From positions 23,624,231-23,688,230 of the forward strand of contig NC_054704.1 of the NCBI RefSeq assembly GCF_016097555.1: a stretch of DNA of 64,000 bases, in the 5' to 3' direction. This DNA is from Gigantopelta aegis (lineage: Eukaryota; Mollusca; Gastropoda; Neomphalida; Peltospiridae). Positions 42,700 through 56,100 of the stretch are shown piece after piece (position 1 is the stretch's first letter; each line of letters begins with the position of its first letter). Both the position numbers and the translations under genes were made by a program. The notes beneath the pieces are model-generated. The model saw only the letters and a program-made list of their open reading frames with translations, had not been told where the DNA came from and made no database searches.

Positions 42700-45600
42700 A
42701 TTGACAGCTTATAGTAAATGAATTGTGGGGAGTGCATAAAATAAAATTATTAATCAGTAAATATGTATGTTGAAGGACTAATAAAACAGAAAAATAAGAT
42801 TATATAATATACCATCGATGTCCCAAACTGCGTTCACCTAACAACAAAAACATGAATACAATATTTACATAAATACTATTCTACATTTTTTCAGCTACGA
42901 TACGCGACACAAAATAGATTGCAGTCAGGTAACATCAAAAATCAACAGTGTGGACATAAAACAAATCCATTCTAGTAAAGAAACAAAAGTGAAGCACCCT
43001 CCAGTAAATAGTACAATGTTTCTAATTGCATTCGGGCTCATGCATTCACAAAAAGTACCATACCGCGCATGTGCGGTTCATCTTTTTCCATTTTTAAGGC
43101 CACTACATGAAAAAATAAGTTTTTTAACTATGCAGTTGATGAACACTGTTTAATATTTTTTTTAAAAGGAAAAATTCAGTTTTTGTCGAACATTCTGGTC
43201 CAATCCACATTTTACCAACACCCATCGCTAACACTTTATGTCAATATGGATAGGCATTGCATTCATACCAGTGAATAGTTTGTAAAATATTTTTTTTTTA
43301 ATGAATTTATTCTTGACACCATTTATACACTCAAAATTATTTACAATCGTTATGAATGGATTATCAATACCATTCATTACAGCAGAGGCACAAAAATGTT
43401 GCAGATCGAATATAATAATAAATTCCAACAGGTGGCTTAAAAATCGTAAAAATTAAATGATTTGGCCTGGTTAATCTGGCACGTCAAGTGGTCTTGACAT
43501 TGGTAATTTTAAGGAATAAACAAAAATGACTTGGTAAAATTAATGGTTTGTAGTTTTGTATTTCCATACTTACTTGTCTGAACTTCGTTGATGAAAATGT
43601 TCTGAAACTGAAGAAAAACCTCACAAATGAATGGCAACAAATCGGATGTAGAATGGAGTTGGAAGCATAATGCATAACAAAGGGATGTTGACGATATATT
43701 TTTAAAAGAAAAAGACATACTAAGAATAACTGAAAAATCCAAAACTGGAAATTGTTTATTGGTCTATTCTAAGTAATTTATACACATTTACCATTAATAA
43801 TATGGAGGGATTGTTTGTACAAGCAACATTTGAATATATATTTCTATACGGATAACATATTAAACAAGTTTGACCTCAAGTAGTAAAAACAATTTAATCA
43901 GCTTTGCATATAGATGATATACAATGAATTTGCATAAATTATGTAGTGGAGAATACACAAGAAAGTATGAAAAATAATTCAGGAGCTTTATAGCAGCCAG
44001 TTAATTATTTTACATGTATTCACACTTGAAAGTACATTCTCCGTAATTCATGATTTCACTGAAATGCTCAATACTGATGAAAAATTAATTACTATTTTAA
44101 TGAAACAAAATGGTTAACATTTCAAGCATTATTTGGAAAACTATTAACCAAAAATGGCAAGATCTATTTGGTCCTCAACTGAATACATTGGCCAGTATCA
44201 TTAAGTGATAAATGTGCTAAACATAATCTATTGCTGGTTTAGTATTCCACGATCTCTGTTGTATTCTGTCAAACTACATAACAATGACTAGTATCAGATT
44301 TATGCTTAAATTACTTGAACGATTATTCAGATATGTATTATCATGGACTAAAAGCACTACAGCTGTTTAACATATACAGTTCAGTTAGTTGGAGGTTCGA
44401 ATTATCAACATTAATGCAAAAAAACCCGTCAAATTGCATTGTTTCCAGCTGTAAATTCTTGAAAACTAGAATTAAAACAATGGTGACATATCACAGGAAT
44501 GGACCGATTAGAATATTGCTTCATATTGTGTCGGCCTAGACAGGTTTCTGGCTTATTTCCCAAATGTGATGAAGTAACTTGACATTCTAGTCTTGACATG
44601 ACCAATTTCTAGGAGACTAAATACATTTGAAATACAAAATTAAAAAACCAACCTGCACATAAAAATATTAAAAAGTCCATTTCCAGTCAATTTTTTTAGT
44701 TATAAACATATTCCCATGATTGGGGGTGGCTGGGGTGGGGGAGAGAATAAATTTTATAACAAATCTGTAATTCAAGTTCCTGGTTTTCTTCTTTTCTAGT
44801 ACTGTATATGGATCCATCCAGTTGTTTTACTTTGCAGAGCATAAAATGATCACTATCAGTTTTAGGATTTTTGTGAATCATTTGAAATGTGTAACTTGTA
44901 TACATAGCACTAGCTTCTGCATTTACGAGACAAAATTAGAAAATTGGCATCTTCCATGATTTTGACTCTTGGCTTGACAGTTAAATTACAAGACAAAATT
45001 GTTTTCATTTCAAAGATACATATATTGGTTATTGTTCCTGATGTTGGTGTCTAAACGTCTCGCTAATGATTATTAATTTCACTTTCTGTGTTTTGGACAT
45101 CTAGTTTGAACAATGATCCATGAATATTAGACATAATAATGCCCACTGGTCCACACACAAAACAAAATTACTATTTGAATCCAAATCTGTAAGCAAGAGT
45201 GCCTGACTGCACGTTAAACTAAAAATACATGGCTCACAAAATATGAACAAAAATGTATACATTTTGATTGTGAGGAAGTAATAATCTGAAGTATTTTAAC
45301 AAATCTTGACTTGCATGGAGTCAAAATTATGGAGATACACGGTGCATTTGACACACTGAAAACATTTCAACAAATAATACAAAAAACAACAATTAAAGAT
45401 GGTTAGTGATGGATATAAACTATGTATATATGAAATGCCCCATTTTTGTACATGCAAAGCCCAATTTCTTGACCATCAACCAATTTCATGAACATCAAAT
45501 ACATAATATGTCCTTAAAAATAGTTATTTACAGTAACAGTATTCTCATGATACATTTCTAAAAAGGTTTTAACTATTAAAAGCAAACCCGAAACCGAAAT

Positions 45601-46650
45601 AATATCCTGAGCAATGCAAGTGTTGACTATGTTTAATATATTAGTGTTAAGATTTCTTATCACATACATCTGTTTACGGTAATACCATGGATGTTAATAT
45701 GATGATCATGTCCAAAACAAAACAATTCTTAAATTTCTTAATGAACACCAAACAAATGCAATTACTTACTCTGACGGTCAATCATATCTCAGTACAATAC
45801 ATTTTAAAAATATATATATATTAAATAAATTATTACCTGAAAAAAAAAGAAACACAATAACAGGCACATATGCCAGAAATTTTGCAGGGGACATCCAAAA
45901 AATTTCTAAAGGGGTTCAGGGTCAGTGGGGTTTTTTAAATTTGAAAATTACATGTCCTAAAATCCAAGTTCCTGCATTATAAAAGTAAAATTCTTCATGA
46001 CAAAGGCTAGTAAAAGCAACACTTTATAAATAAAAAAAATTCAGGATGTACAATTTTGTTTTATTCTGAATATATATATATACATAGTCATGTACGAAAT
46101 TGTTATAGCAAATGAAATAATTATAATTACAACTGAAAATATGTATATTAATAACAAACAAATTTTGTTTTGTAGGACTATGTATTAATTTTGTTTAGCT
46201 GAACTGATTTTACTTCCTTGATAACATGTTTGAAATACTATTTCTACAAATAAAATTCATCATGGCAAATGCAGGTACATACTTCTTTTTTAAAGTTCAT
46301 TTTATGTGTATGTGGGTGTTCATCCCCTCTGCAAATGTTTCTGCATTACTTGGTTTTGATTTGCAACAAATGTAAAGGACGGTATAAGAAAGCATTTGTC
46401 TTGTACACAGTATTAACTTGCTTGATGCTGTGTTATATTAATTTTATAATGCCACATCATATCACAGTATTTTATCTTGAACACTACATGATTAAATAAA
46501 ACATAATATTGTAATAAATAAAACTAAGATTTTTTTACCTTTAATTAATGATTTTTATACCATATTCCCAGATCAATTATATCATCACCACCAATTGCAT
46601 TTAAGGGATTACATATTTATTAAACAAATATGTACATGAATTACTACAGA
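42700..46650. other. intergenic between convergent genes, no gene recognised
   Basis: AT-rich sequence with short frames only. The one repeated part noticed is 43520-43665. Confidence 0.6.
43520..43665 (+). repeat. dispersed repeat shared with 63500-63640
   Basis: CTTACTTGTCTGAACTT, ACTGAAGAAAAACCTCACAA and CAACAAATCGGATGT recur in order near 63.5 kb, inside the TTAA element there. Confidence 0.8.
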
Positions 46651-46656
46651 TTTATT
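46651..46656 (-). promoter_or_regulatory. possible polyadenylation signal for FAM114A
   Basis: AATAAA on the - strand, about 370 nt past the stop at 47027. First such hexamer seen. Confidence 0.4.
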
Positions 46657-47026
46657 TACACAACAAAATTGCACTACAGTTGCTGAGTATGTAAATAAAC
46701 ATTAACTACAATAAAGAGAACTGGTCACTGGCTTTGTGCCAAAATTAGTCTTCACAAGATGCAATATATCCACACCATTGTTAAGACAATATGCCATTCA
46801 ACTAATGCATTTTTCTGGGTTTTTTGATGCATGAAGAAAATGCCAAGTAATAATCTACTTTAACATGGTGGGAAAGACAATTCCACAGTCATTTTACTAA
46901 CAATGACTTATAAATAGCACATCAATTTGACATAAAAAAATGTTCGGAATTCAGCCGAACCAAATTCCAATGTTCTTAAACAGTGGTAAAGAATGGAAAG
47001 GCCAAGTTGAGGAATCTGAACACAGA

Positions 47027-47122
47027 TCATGACGTCGTCTGACTACTCTGGATCTCAGCTTGTTGTAGCACTGGAAGCAGCAGACAGAAGGCATCTTGAA
47101 TATATGTGCTGCTGTTAGATGC
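47027..47122 (-). CDS. FAM114A: FAM114A exon 12 with stop
   Basis: ASNSSTYIQDAFCLLLPVLQ then QAEIQSSQTTS and TGA. Human has [20 protein letters not shown]. Confidence 0.95.
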   Translation of the reverse strand, partial: ASNSSTYIQDAFCLLLPVLQQAEIQSSQTTS

Positions 47123-50100
47123 CTACAAGATCAAGAATATTGAATCTTTTAACAACATACTGACCTACAATCAAAATGTGTTCTTATGGTATGGAAATGA
47201 AAGTCAAACATCATTATCAGAAATTCTGTAGTCTAAAAACAATTCTATAGTATAATTTAAAATCATTAATTCATGTATAGTCAAACCTGACTTAAGCGGT
47301 CATACACAGTAGTAGATAAAAGACAGGTGGCCACTGATTACAGGTTGCCACATATATAATGTTTAAAACATTTGTTGTTGTTTCTTGTTTTACCTTATGT
47401 ACATACTGCTAATCAATGGATGAGTGCTTCACAGTTGACTATAAATCAACTTCTGAAATGTCTCCTTCAGAAATAATGCACATGGAATGTATTAAATTAA
47501 CCGTTCTCAAAAAGTTTGTTTTCTTTTTCCCATTTAATTATTTAATTCCTACTTCAAAGTAAGTGGATCTACAAACGTCAAGCATAGGCTGCCCAGAGGC
47601 AATTAGATACATTCCAAGTCATACTTTCTTAAATGATACACAGTATAGATGTCGGGACTGAATGGGTACTAGTATTCCTGAAGTTGTGAAGATCGGTTAT
47701 TTGCTGCACCTTATTGCTGTTAAAATATCCTTTTATATAGTAGTAAACATTTACTGTGGCTGCTTAATACAGGTATTTCAGCGATTTAGACAGGTGACCG
47801 CTTATTACAGGTGTATTTACATTATAAATCTTTTGGAAGGGAAAAACATGGCCGCGTAAGGCAGGTGACTGCTGATTATAGGTGGCCACAAGGACAGGTT
47901 TGACTATATGTGGTTTTATTGCTACATAGGCTAGTACTTGTATACCTAGTTAGTAAAATCAACAGTGGTGATATATATACTTTAAAAAAAATATTTACCA
48001 GCCTTGGTAATATTGTAGTCAAGCCGTCTGCCTTAAGACTGGTAGGTACTGGGTTTGCACCCCGGTAAAGGCTCTCACACAAAACAAGTTTTAATGGCTC
48101 AAATGGGGAGATGGCAAGACCACTAAACCTACCTCTCTGACTAACAACTAACAATTAACAGCTGTTCTGGACAGACATCCCAAATAGCTGTGGTGGGAAC
48201 CCAGGACAGGGTGCATAAACTCAAAATGGAATTATATCTATTTTAGAAGGTAACATTATGAACATATTTTTGCTCATTTATATGCGACACATTACTGAGT
48301 AAAAATGTGGACAAGCTCACCTCCAGAAAGATATTGGTAACCATTGGTGTAACAAGAGAAGAGTCTTCAATATCCTCCTGGAAGAAAGATAACATCAAAC
48401 CGATGAGTAAAGTTTTAACTGGTAACTTGAAACATGATTTACTCGTTTACTTTGTACACATCAATGGTAGCAGGGCTAGCTCTGCCACTTGCCAAATTTG
48501 CCAACTGCGAATTTCAGGAACAATTGCCAAATTTTATTTTGATCTGGCAAAAAAATTTCATGTACTAATTGATATTTTGTTGAAAAATAAAGGTGGATTT
48601 TGCATATTTAAAGATAATTTGGCAAATGGTTTTGCTTACCCAAAGCTAGCCCTGATGGGAGGGGCAGATGGGTATAATAAATGCAAGTTCACATTCACTG
48701 TTTACAAATTAGGTACACTGACAACATACATTTCTCTATTCACACATTTCCATCTCCATTATATGTTATCCGAAACAAGGCAAAGTTTATGTAGAAAAAT
48801 AAAATAAATTTGTCTAACATTGCAAAACCTTTGACTAATAGACAGCAAATTATAATTATAACAATTAGTTTTAGTCATATAATAAACAAAGCATTATGTT
48901 AAATTCTCCATTCTATGGTAACATAGGTTTGTAAAAATATGAATCACTCACAGCAGCTTTATTAAGACACTGAGAGAATTTGGTGGATAAGATGCCAATC
49001 TCTGTGCAGAGGACTTGAGTGAAACTGCATGGAAACAAAACAGTTAAAAGTTTATTCATGTACATGTATCACAATAAAACAGCTGTATTTAGAAGATATA
49101 CATGCATTTGACATAGTTATTGTAGAATTTGGTGTTTGCTAGTTACAGAGAAAGCAGCAGTTGTGCCAATGAGACATTTGCCCATGATTCTACAAGCAGA
49201 AAGATGAAAACAATAAACACTGACATCCATAATGAATTTCTAAAGAATCCATATATTAAATTATTATTTTTCAGATTAATTCATTAAATGGTTCTGACAT
49301 AAATGCATATAAAGTAAATAACAGTTTTGGTAACCAATGACTCAAAACTACACAATAATATATATTTTTTTATAAAGAGTTATTATATATATATGGTTGA
49401 GGCCAATTCACTAAATAGTTTGGATTAAAGTGCATGGAAAGTGTACTTATTATCTGTAAAATCATTATTTACAGAAGAACAATGAATCTTGACATCAAGG
49501 ACCTGAAAAGAAACAAAATTCAATCATTCCTTTCAATGCATCCAGAGAAAAAAACTGTCGACGTGTTTACCTTGCCAAACTCTTTGCTCGGTCATAGCAA
49601 CTCCTATCAGAATCTTTCTGCAGCAGTAGCAGTTCACCTGCTTTGTGAAACTGCTCCACAGCTTTTGCTGATATTTCTGCCAAACTCTGGATAGCACACT
49701 GGTGAATCTCCTGGAGATTTAAACAAATATTATCATGAAAACACTGAAGACATTAACAATTTGGTAACTTGACAGGTGGTACGATTTGTAGTTGTTGGCC
49801 CAATTTTGCATAAATCATTGTTTGAAACTCAATAGCCTATGTGTGCCCTCTCACACTGTGATGTCCTTTACTTGTTTATTCATTCATTCACTCATTCATT
49901 AATTTTATTATCTAATTTTCTACACTTAAAAACAATATTATGTTTAACATTTAATTTGTGAACAAACTTTCCAGAGTTATGTACTGTATTTGATCATATA
50001 ATTTTGTTATAAAATATGATAACATTATGTACACTTTATTATATAACTGCAATAATCTACCTTTGGCTCTGTTTTTTCTCCAGCTTCATCTTTAGTATAA

Positions 50101-53100
50101 AAATCAGTAATCCACTGTCGAATTTTTTCCTGGGTCTGCAACAACAATGAAAATATGTTCTGTCACAATTTGCATGCACAATCATAAATAACTAAATATA
50201 TTCTATTTACATATTAATAAAAAGAAACTATTTATTATCCCCAATAATCTTTAAAGTACAACCATAATAAAAAATCAGAACTGACACTGACCTATCAGTA
50301 GCTAGTTATGTCACAATCTCTAACTGAAACAACAACTTTCAAATACAAATTGCAATCAAAGAGTTAAATACCTTGTTAATTTTGTCTGGTGTTGTTCCAA
50401 GATGAAGTTCCGATAAATGTTCAGTGACAAGCTTAGAAAATTCATGCTCCTGTTGATCATCTGAAATGGGATGTACAGGGTTATTAAAATAAACTTGTTT
50501 AATGAGTAATTTCTCAGTACTCAGTACTCAGTACTCAGTACTCAGTTCTTTGTAAATAGGATGTGACTTAACAGTCAGCTGACATTTAAGTACTATGTTA
50601 TCAGTGTTTGAACAGGAAGTAAAATATGGCTTGAATTGTATCCATACATGTCTTTTTTACTTTGTTGAAATAATAAAATATTAGACACCAAATAACCATA
50701 CTGTACGAACTGTGTTGATGTGTCATTAAACAAATATTTTTCTTTCTTTGTATTAATACACAGTCAACAAAATTAACTTTTATGTAAATCCACAAAACTA
50801 ATGTTTTATGTTACTGAGTGGATTCCATATATGCATTTCCATATAGTGTATGTCTATGTACATATGGAATCCATGTTTAAAAGTCACAAAAATCAGGCAT
50901 GATACTAGTATATTCTTTGGAAATTGGTCCTATTATGTATTCAGTAATTATTATAATAAGCTGATTAAACATGAGCAGGCAGGAGGTTGTTTTTTCAAAT
51001 CTTCAAGATAAGACAAGGTAAAACGCAGATGGCACCGAAGTTGCAAATGCCAATTTACTGGTGGTCAGCTTGTTTTGACGAGCCATTATTAATAAAGTTT
51101 AATACCATCATCGTTGTCTTCCAGTTCAAACGTGTTCTTCATTCTCACAAGCTGTGGCTTCAGAGCTGCTACAGTTTCATCTGTCATGGCCGCCAACAGC
51201 ATCTGCACCTGTTTCTCACTCTGATTGGATAATATTTCCAGAGCCTCAAGATGCGCCAAACCTGAATAAATAAAATACAAGATGATTTAACAAAATGTGC
51301 ATATTCTGTTTGTGTTTCCTATATAGCTGTATGTATTTCAGGGCTGAAAGCATATCAATTTAATTTGTTTTTAACAAACTGCCCATCTAATATTTTCCAC
51401 AAGTCTACCATATTAATGTATCATACTGAATTTGGAATGACAAACCAACTTCCTTATATATAATACTATATATAATATAGACCTATTGTAAAGAGTATCA
51501 CTTGTCACTTCCATGTACATGTTTTGCACCTACTTCCAAATGTGGAATATTAATATGCAATAAAGTTCATCTTTATCTTTATTTGATTATTTTTACAAGA
51601 GTGAAATTTCCCTTCCTTGACAAATCAACAAGTTAAAATTTTCACTCTCTTTGGTGTTTTAAAAACCAAGATGTTTTTACCCAAAACGTTTGTGGATTGA
51701 GAAGAAAAAGTTTCCTAAATTTTTACATTATGATTTACTGAATATACCGGTACCAATAAAAAAACAAAAACAATATATCTTCATTAACATTATGATTTAA
51801 TGTCTACACCAACATAAAATAATTTCAATAGATCTACATCAACCACAGCTACATGTAAAATATTTTCACCTTGGAATTCATCAAACATAGCACCAAAGTT
51901 AGCTTTCCTCGATTCCTCTGCCTCCTGATCCTGCTGAACTCTGTGCTCTGCCTGGTCCTTAGCATCCCGTAAAACCTGCGACAGGGTCACCTTGTCCTTC
52001 TTGTGGAAGAGAATATTCTTCGTCCTCTTGAATTCAGGATCATGTTCGTTAAGAACGTCGATTGTTTTCTTGCCAATCGTCTCGAGGACGTTCAGACCTC
52101 CTGTGGCCACAGCTTCCACAGCATCAAGGCTTCCAGATATGAAAGATTTGCCCTGTGTAAATACAGAGTAGGTGTAAAAACTAAAACCTCCTTGTTTAAA
52201 GATTGGTCTTAGATATGAAAGTTTGTTTCATTTAACGACACCACAAGAGCACATTAATTTATTAATCATCAGCTATTTGATGTCAAACATTTAGTAATTT
52301 TGACATAGTCTTAGAGAGGAAACCTGCTATATTTTTCCATTAGTAGCAAGGGATCTTTTATATGCACCATCCCACAGACAGGATAGCACATACCACAGCC
52401 TTTGATATGATAGTTGTGGTGCACTGGTTGGAAGGAGAAATAGCTAAATGGGCCCACTTGATGGTCAAAATATAAATGCTGTTTGAAAAACACACTTTCA
52501 ATGCAAACATATAACAGCTATGTTATAAAAAAGGAACTAAATTACTAATGTTAATGTAATTTAACACTGTCTCATTTAACTGGCATGCACACAGATGCTG
52601 TTTAAGACAATTACCGTATTTTGTATTTTAACAGTCTCATTTAACAGGTATGCAAACAGATGCCGTTTAAGACAATTACCGTATTTTGTATTTTAACACA
52701 GTCTCATTTAACAGGCATGCAAACAGATGCAGTTTAAGACAATTACCGTATTTTGTATTTTAACACAGTCTCATTTAACGGGTATGCACACAGATGCAGT
52801 TTAAGACAATTACCGTATTTTATATTTTAACACAGTCTCATTTAACGGGTATGCACACAGATGCCTTTTAAGACAATTACTGTATTTTGTATTTTAACAC
52901 AGTCACATTTAATGGGTATGCACACAGATGCCATTTAAGACAATTACCGTATTTTGTATTTTAACACAGTCGCATTTAATGGGTATGCACACAGATGCCA
53001 TTTAAGACAATTACCGTATTTTGTATTTTAACACTCATTTAACGGGTATGCACACAGATGCAGTTTAAGACAATTACCGTATTTTGTATTTTGGATGTTA

Positions 53101-56100
53101 GGTTTCCAACTCCCCACCCAGAGAACCAGCCACTAGCAGCTTCAGCAGTTTGCTTTTCTTCACAACCTTCAGGTTTAGTTTCAGACTCAGTCTCTGTTTC
53201 AATCTCAGCCTCTTTTACAGATGCACGGTCAGTCTCAGTTGGTTTTGTTATTTCACTACTTTCCTTGTGAGGCTGTTCTGTTGCAGGACATGCATCTGTA
53301 TAATATATACATAAACAAGTCTTTAACATTTTAGGACTTTTCATTTTTGGGATACCACAGTACCTGAAAACTATTACTTAAACAACATTATCATAAAATG
53401 CAAAAACAAAATCCCTCCTTGCTCCTTGTGGATACTGCACCAAAAGGAATACAGGCAATAAATGAATTTTCAAAATGAATGTTTTTTAAATTATTTGAAT
53501 TATTTTTGGAATATATTATACAGGCCATAATTGGCAAAATCTCTTTCATAGTTTCAAAGACATTATTAGTATTTAATAACTGAAGAAATGTCCATTCATT
53601 TATAATCAAGTCTGTCATTACACAATTTAGTTAAAACAAATCTCGACCATATAAAGCTGGTATCAACTTCCTATAAAAATCATCTCAAATTAACAAAATG
53701 GAAATGTTATAATATTGTCAATGAAAGATATTATAATTTTATTCTTAATCAAATCCACTTATTTAAACACTGTGTCACAATAGGAAAACTTCAGTCACAT
53801 TCTCACCATTATCGTTTCTTTCGGTTTCCCAGACTTCAGATGTATTTCTGGCAAGAACATCCACTGGAGGTGCTCCAAGACCAGTTTCAATTGTTTCAAC
53901 AAATGTTGTGAAACCTTCACCTAAAAATAAAATAAATCAAAGTCTCATAAATATCAATACTGATTCATCAGGTGTGCAGTAAGAGGGGTACCTACAGCCA
54001 CAATGGTGGATTGTTCATTTGGAATACAGGTTAATATATACTAACTAGAATCTACAACCGATTAATGTTGGGAATCAGTAGGAATTCCATCACCGATATT
54101 CTGTTATAATCAGTTTGCAGGGATTTTTGATTATGGTAGCCCCACTCCCATGGCTAGTGATATTTGTTGGGCTAGTAAATAACTACTATTGTCATGCCTG
54201 ACGGCTAGTGACTTTTATGGTCAAATGTTGCAATTAAGTATTTTGTAAATATAAAAAAGCTGCCCCCACCCCAACCCCACAATGTTAGTGTTTTAAGCTC
54301 TATCTCTCTCTCTCTAGGTGACATATCTGATAATCACTATTATTTAGTAAAATTGCATTAACTTAAAGTAAAGTAGGGCCAGTGAATTTTTAATTGAGGC
54401 TAGTAAATATATTCAATAACTGATCCCATGGCTAGTGAATTTTATAAAAATTCTAGATGCCCTGGTTTGCACTAAACAGTGCATTTTGTTACTTTTCCTT
54501 ATCTTTAAAAAAAATTAACTTACAATACAATTGGTTAGAATCATATGAACTGAAGAAAGATTTGAATTATTAGGATTATTAACTATTAGCCTGTGGTCAT
54601 GCTCATCAGGATAGATCCTACAAATTGATAATTTTATTATCTATTCAATATACAATTTTTATTACTTACATATGAAAAAAATCCAAACACAAGAATATTA
54701 CATCAATTTTATCCTTAAACTTTAGGAACAATCACAGTATATAAACTAACATTTTCTATGACAATTGATTACAGAACTTCATAAATCAATCATTATTATA
54801 TTGGTAGAGACCTACCGATCAATTTTCAATTATAATCAATCATTGGTACATCACTAGTTCATTGTCGACTTTAAAATGCAAATAATACTGTCCATGAAAA
54901 ATTATAACTGAAATTTTTAACCACTGCAAATACAACCATATTTACTGAATTCACAGTGATGCTTACCAACTTGCTGGGTGAATGTTGTGACAGATCTGGA
55001 TGCAGTCTTCAGTAAAGATTTTCCCCATCCCCAACTTCCAGATTCCTAAAACAATTTAATATACCATTATTACTTAAACCCATGATGTAAATTATCCATG
55101 ACACATTTCATTTCAACTTATTTTCATGCTTATATTCAATTAAGGTTCAAGCACGCTGTCCTGGGCACACACCTCAGCTATCTGGGCTGTTTGTCCACGA
55201 CAGTGGGTTAGTTGTTAGTTGGTTAGTGGATAGTGAAAGGGAAGAGTGTGTAGTCGCTTTACTCCTACCCAATGAGCCCTTAAGAACTTGCTCTGGGTTG
55301 GAGCCGGTACCAGGCTGCGAACCCTGTACCTACCAGCCTGTAGTCCGATGGCTTAACCACTGTGCCACCGAGGCCGGTTCCATGACACAAATTACACATA
55401 CAAATGTAATTAGAAAGATTTCAATCCTTCAAAAAAAAAAAAACCTTCCCCTCCAAAAAACACCAGAATCTGATAATTGTTTTCCGATTTTAATTATTTC
55501 CAAACCGATAAATCTTGATTCTCTTATTACAGTGATCAATGTATGTGAATTTGTAAGAATTTCATTAAAGCTAAAGTGTCATGACATATGTAGGCTTGAA
55601 ACATGATAAAATATGGTGTTAAACAGATTCTGTTTGGGGTTGGGGGTTTTTTTTGGGGGATGGGGGGGGGTTAAAAAGTAAAAAAAAAAAAAAAAAAATG
55701 AACCTACATCAGCTACCTCTGACAGCTCATCGAGTACCTTGTCCTGCTCTGGGGTGTGTTCTTTTTCCACTGACCTTGGTATGTCTTGTGATTTTGGTGT
55801 ACCACTCACAGTGTTTGACGTATCAGCTGTGTCTTTGTTATCACTAACCAACTCTTCAGTGCTTTGATTAGAATTATTCTGCTTTCCCAACTTCTCAGTT
55901 TCATTTTTCTGATTCTGACTCGCAGCACTTACGTCTGCTTTATCAGACTTTTCCTCTGTGCTACCCGTTTGGACATCCTCCACAGCACCAGACTCCTTCT
56001 GTGTGTCCTTCATATCTGGAACAGAAGCAACATCCTTGTCATCTTTTTTTACAATCTTTTCCATGTCATCTTTTTTCATAATGTTTTCCTTGTCATCTTT

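Noticed and set aside
52569-53092. CRISPR-like or satellite array unrelated to the gene
   Set aside because: No spacers; units match the exon 4 end and donor.
55579-55707. Extension of FAM114A exon 1 past GAD
   Set aside because: It runs through poly-A/poly-G-derived Phe and Pro; the GTAGGT donor in correct phase to exon 2 ends the exon at 55708.
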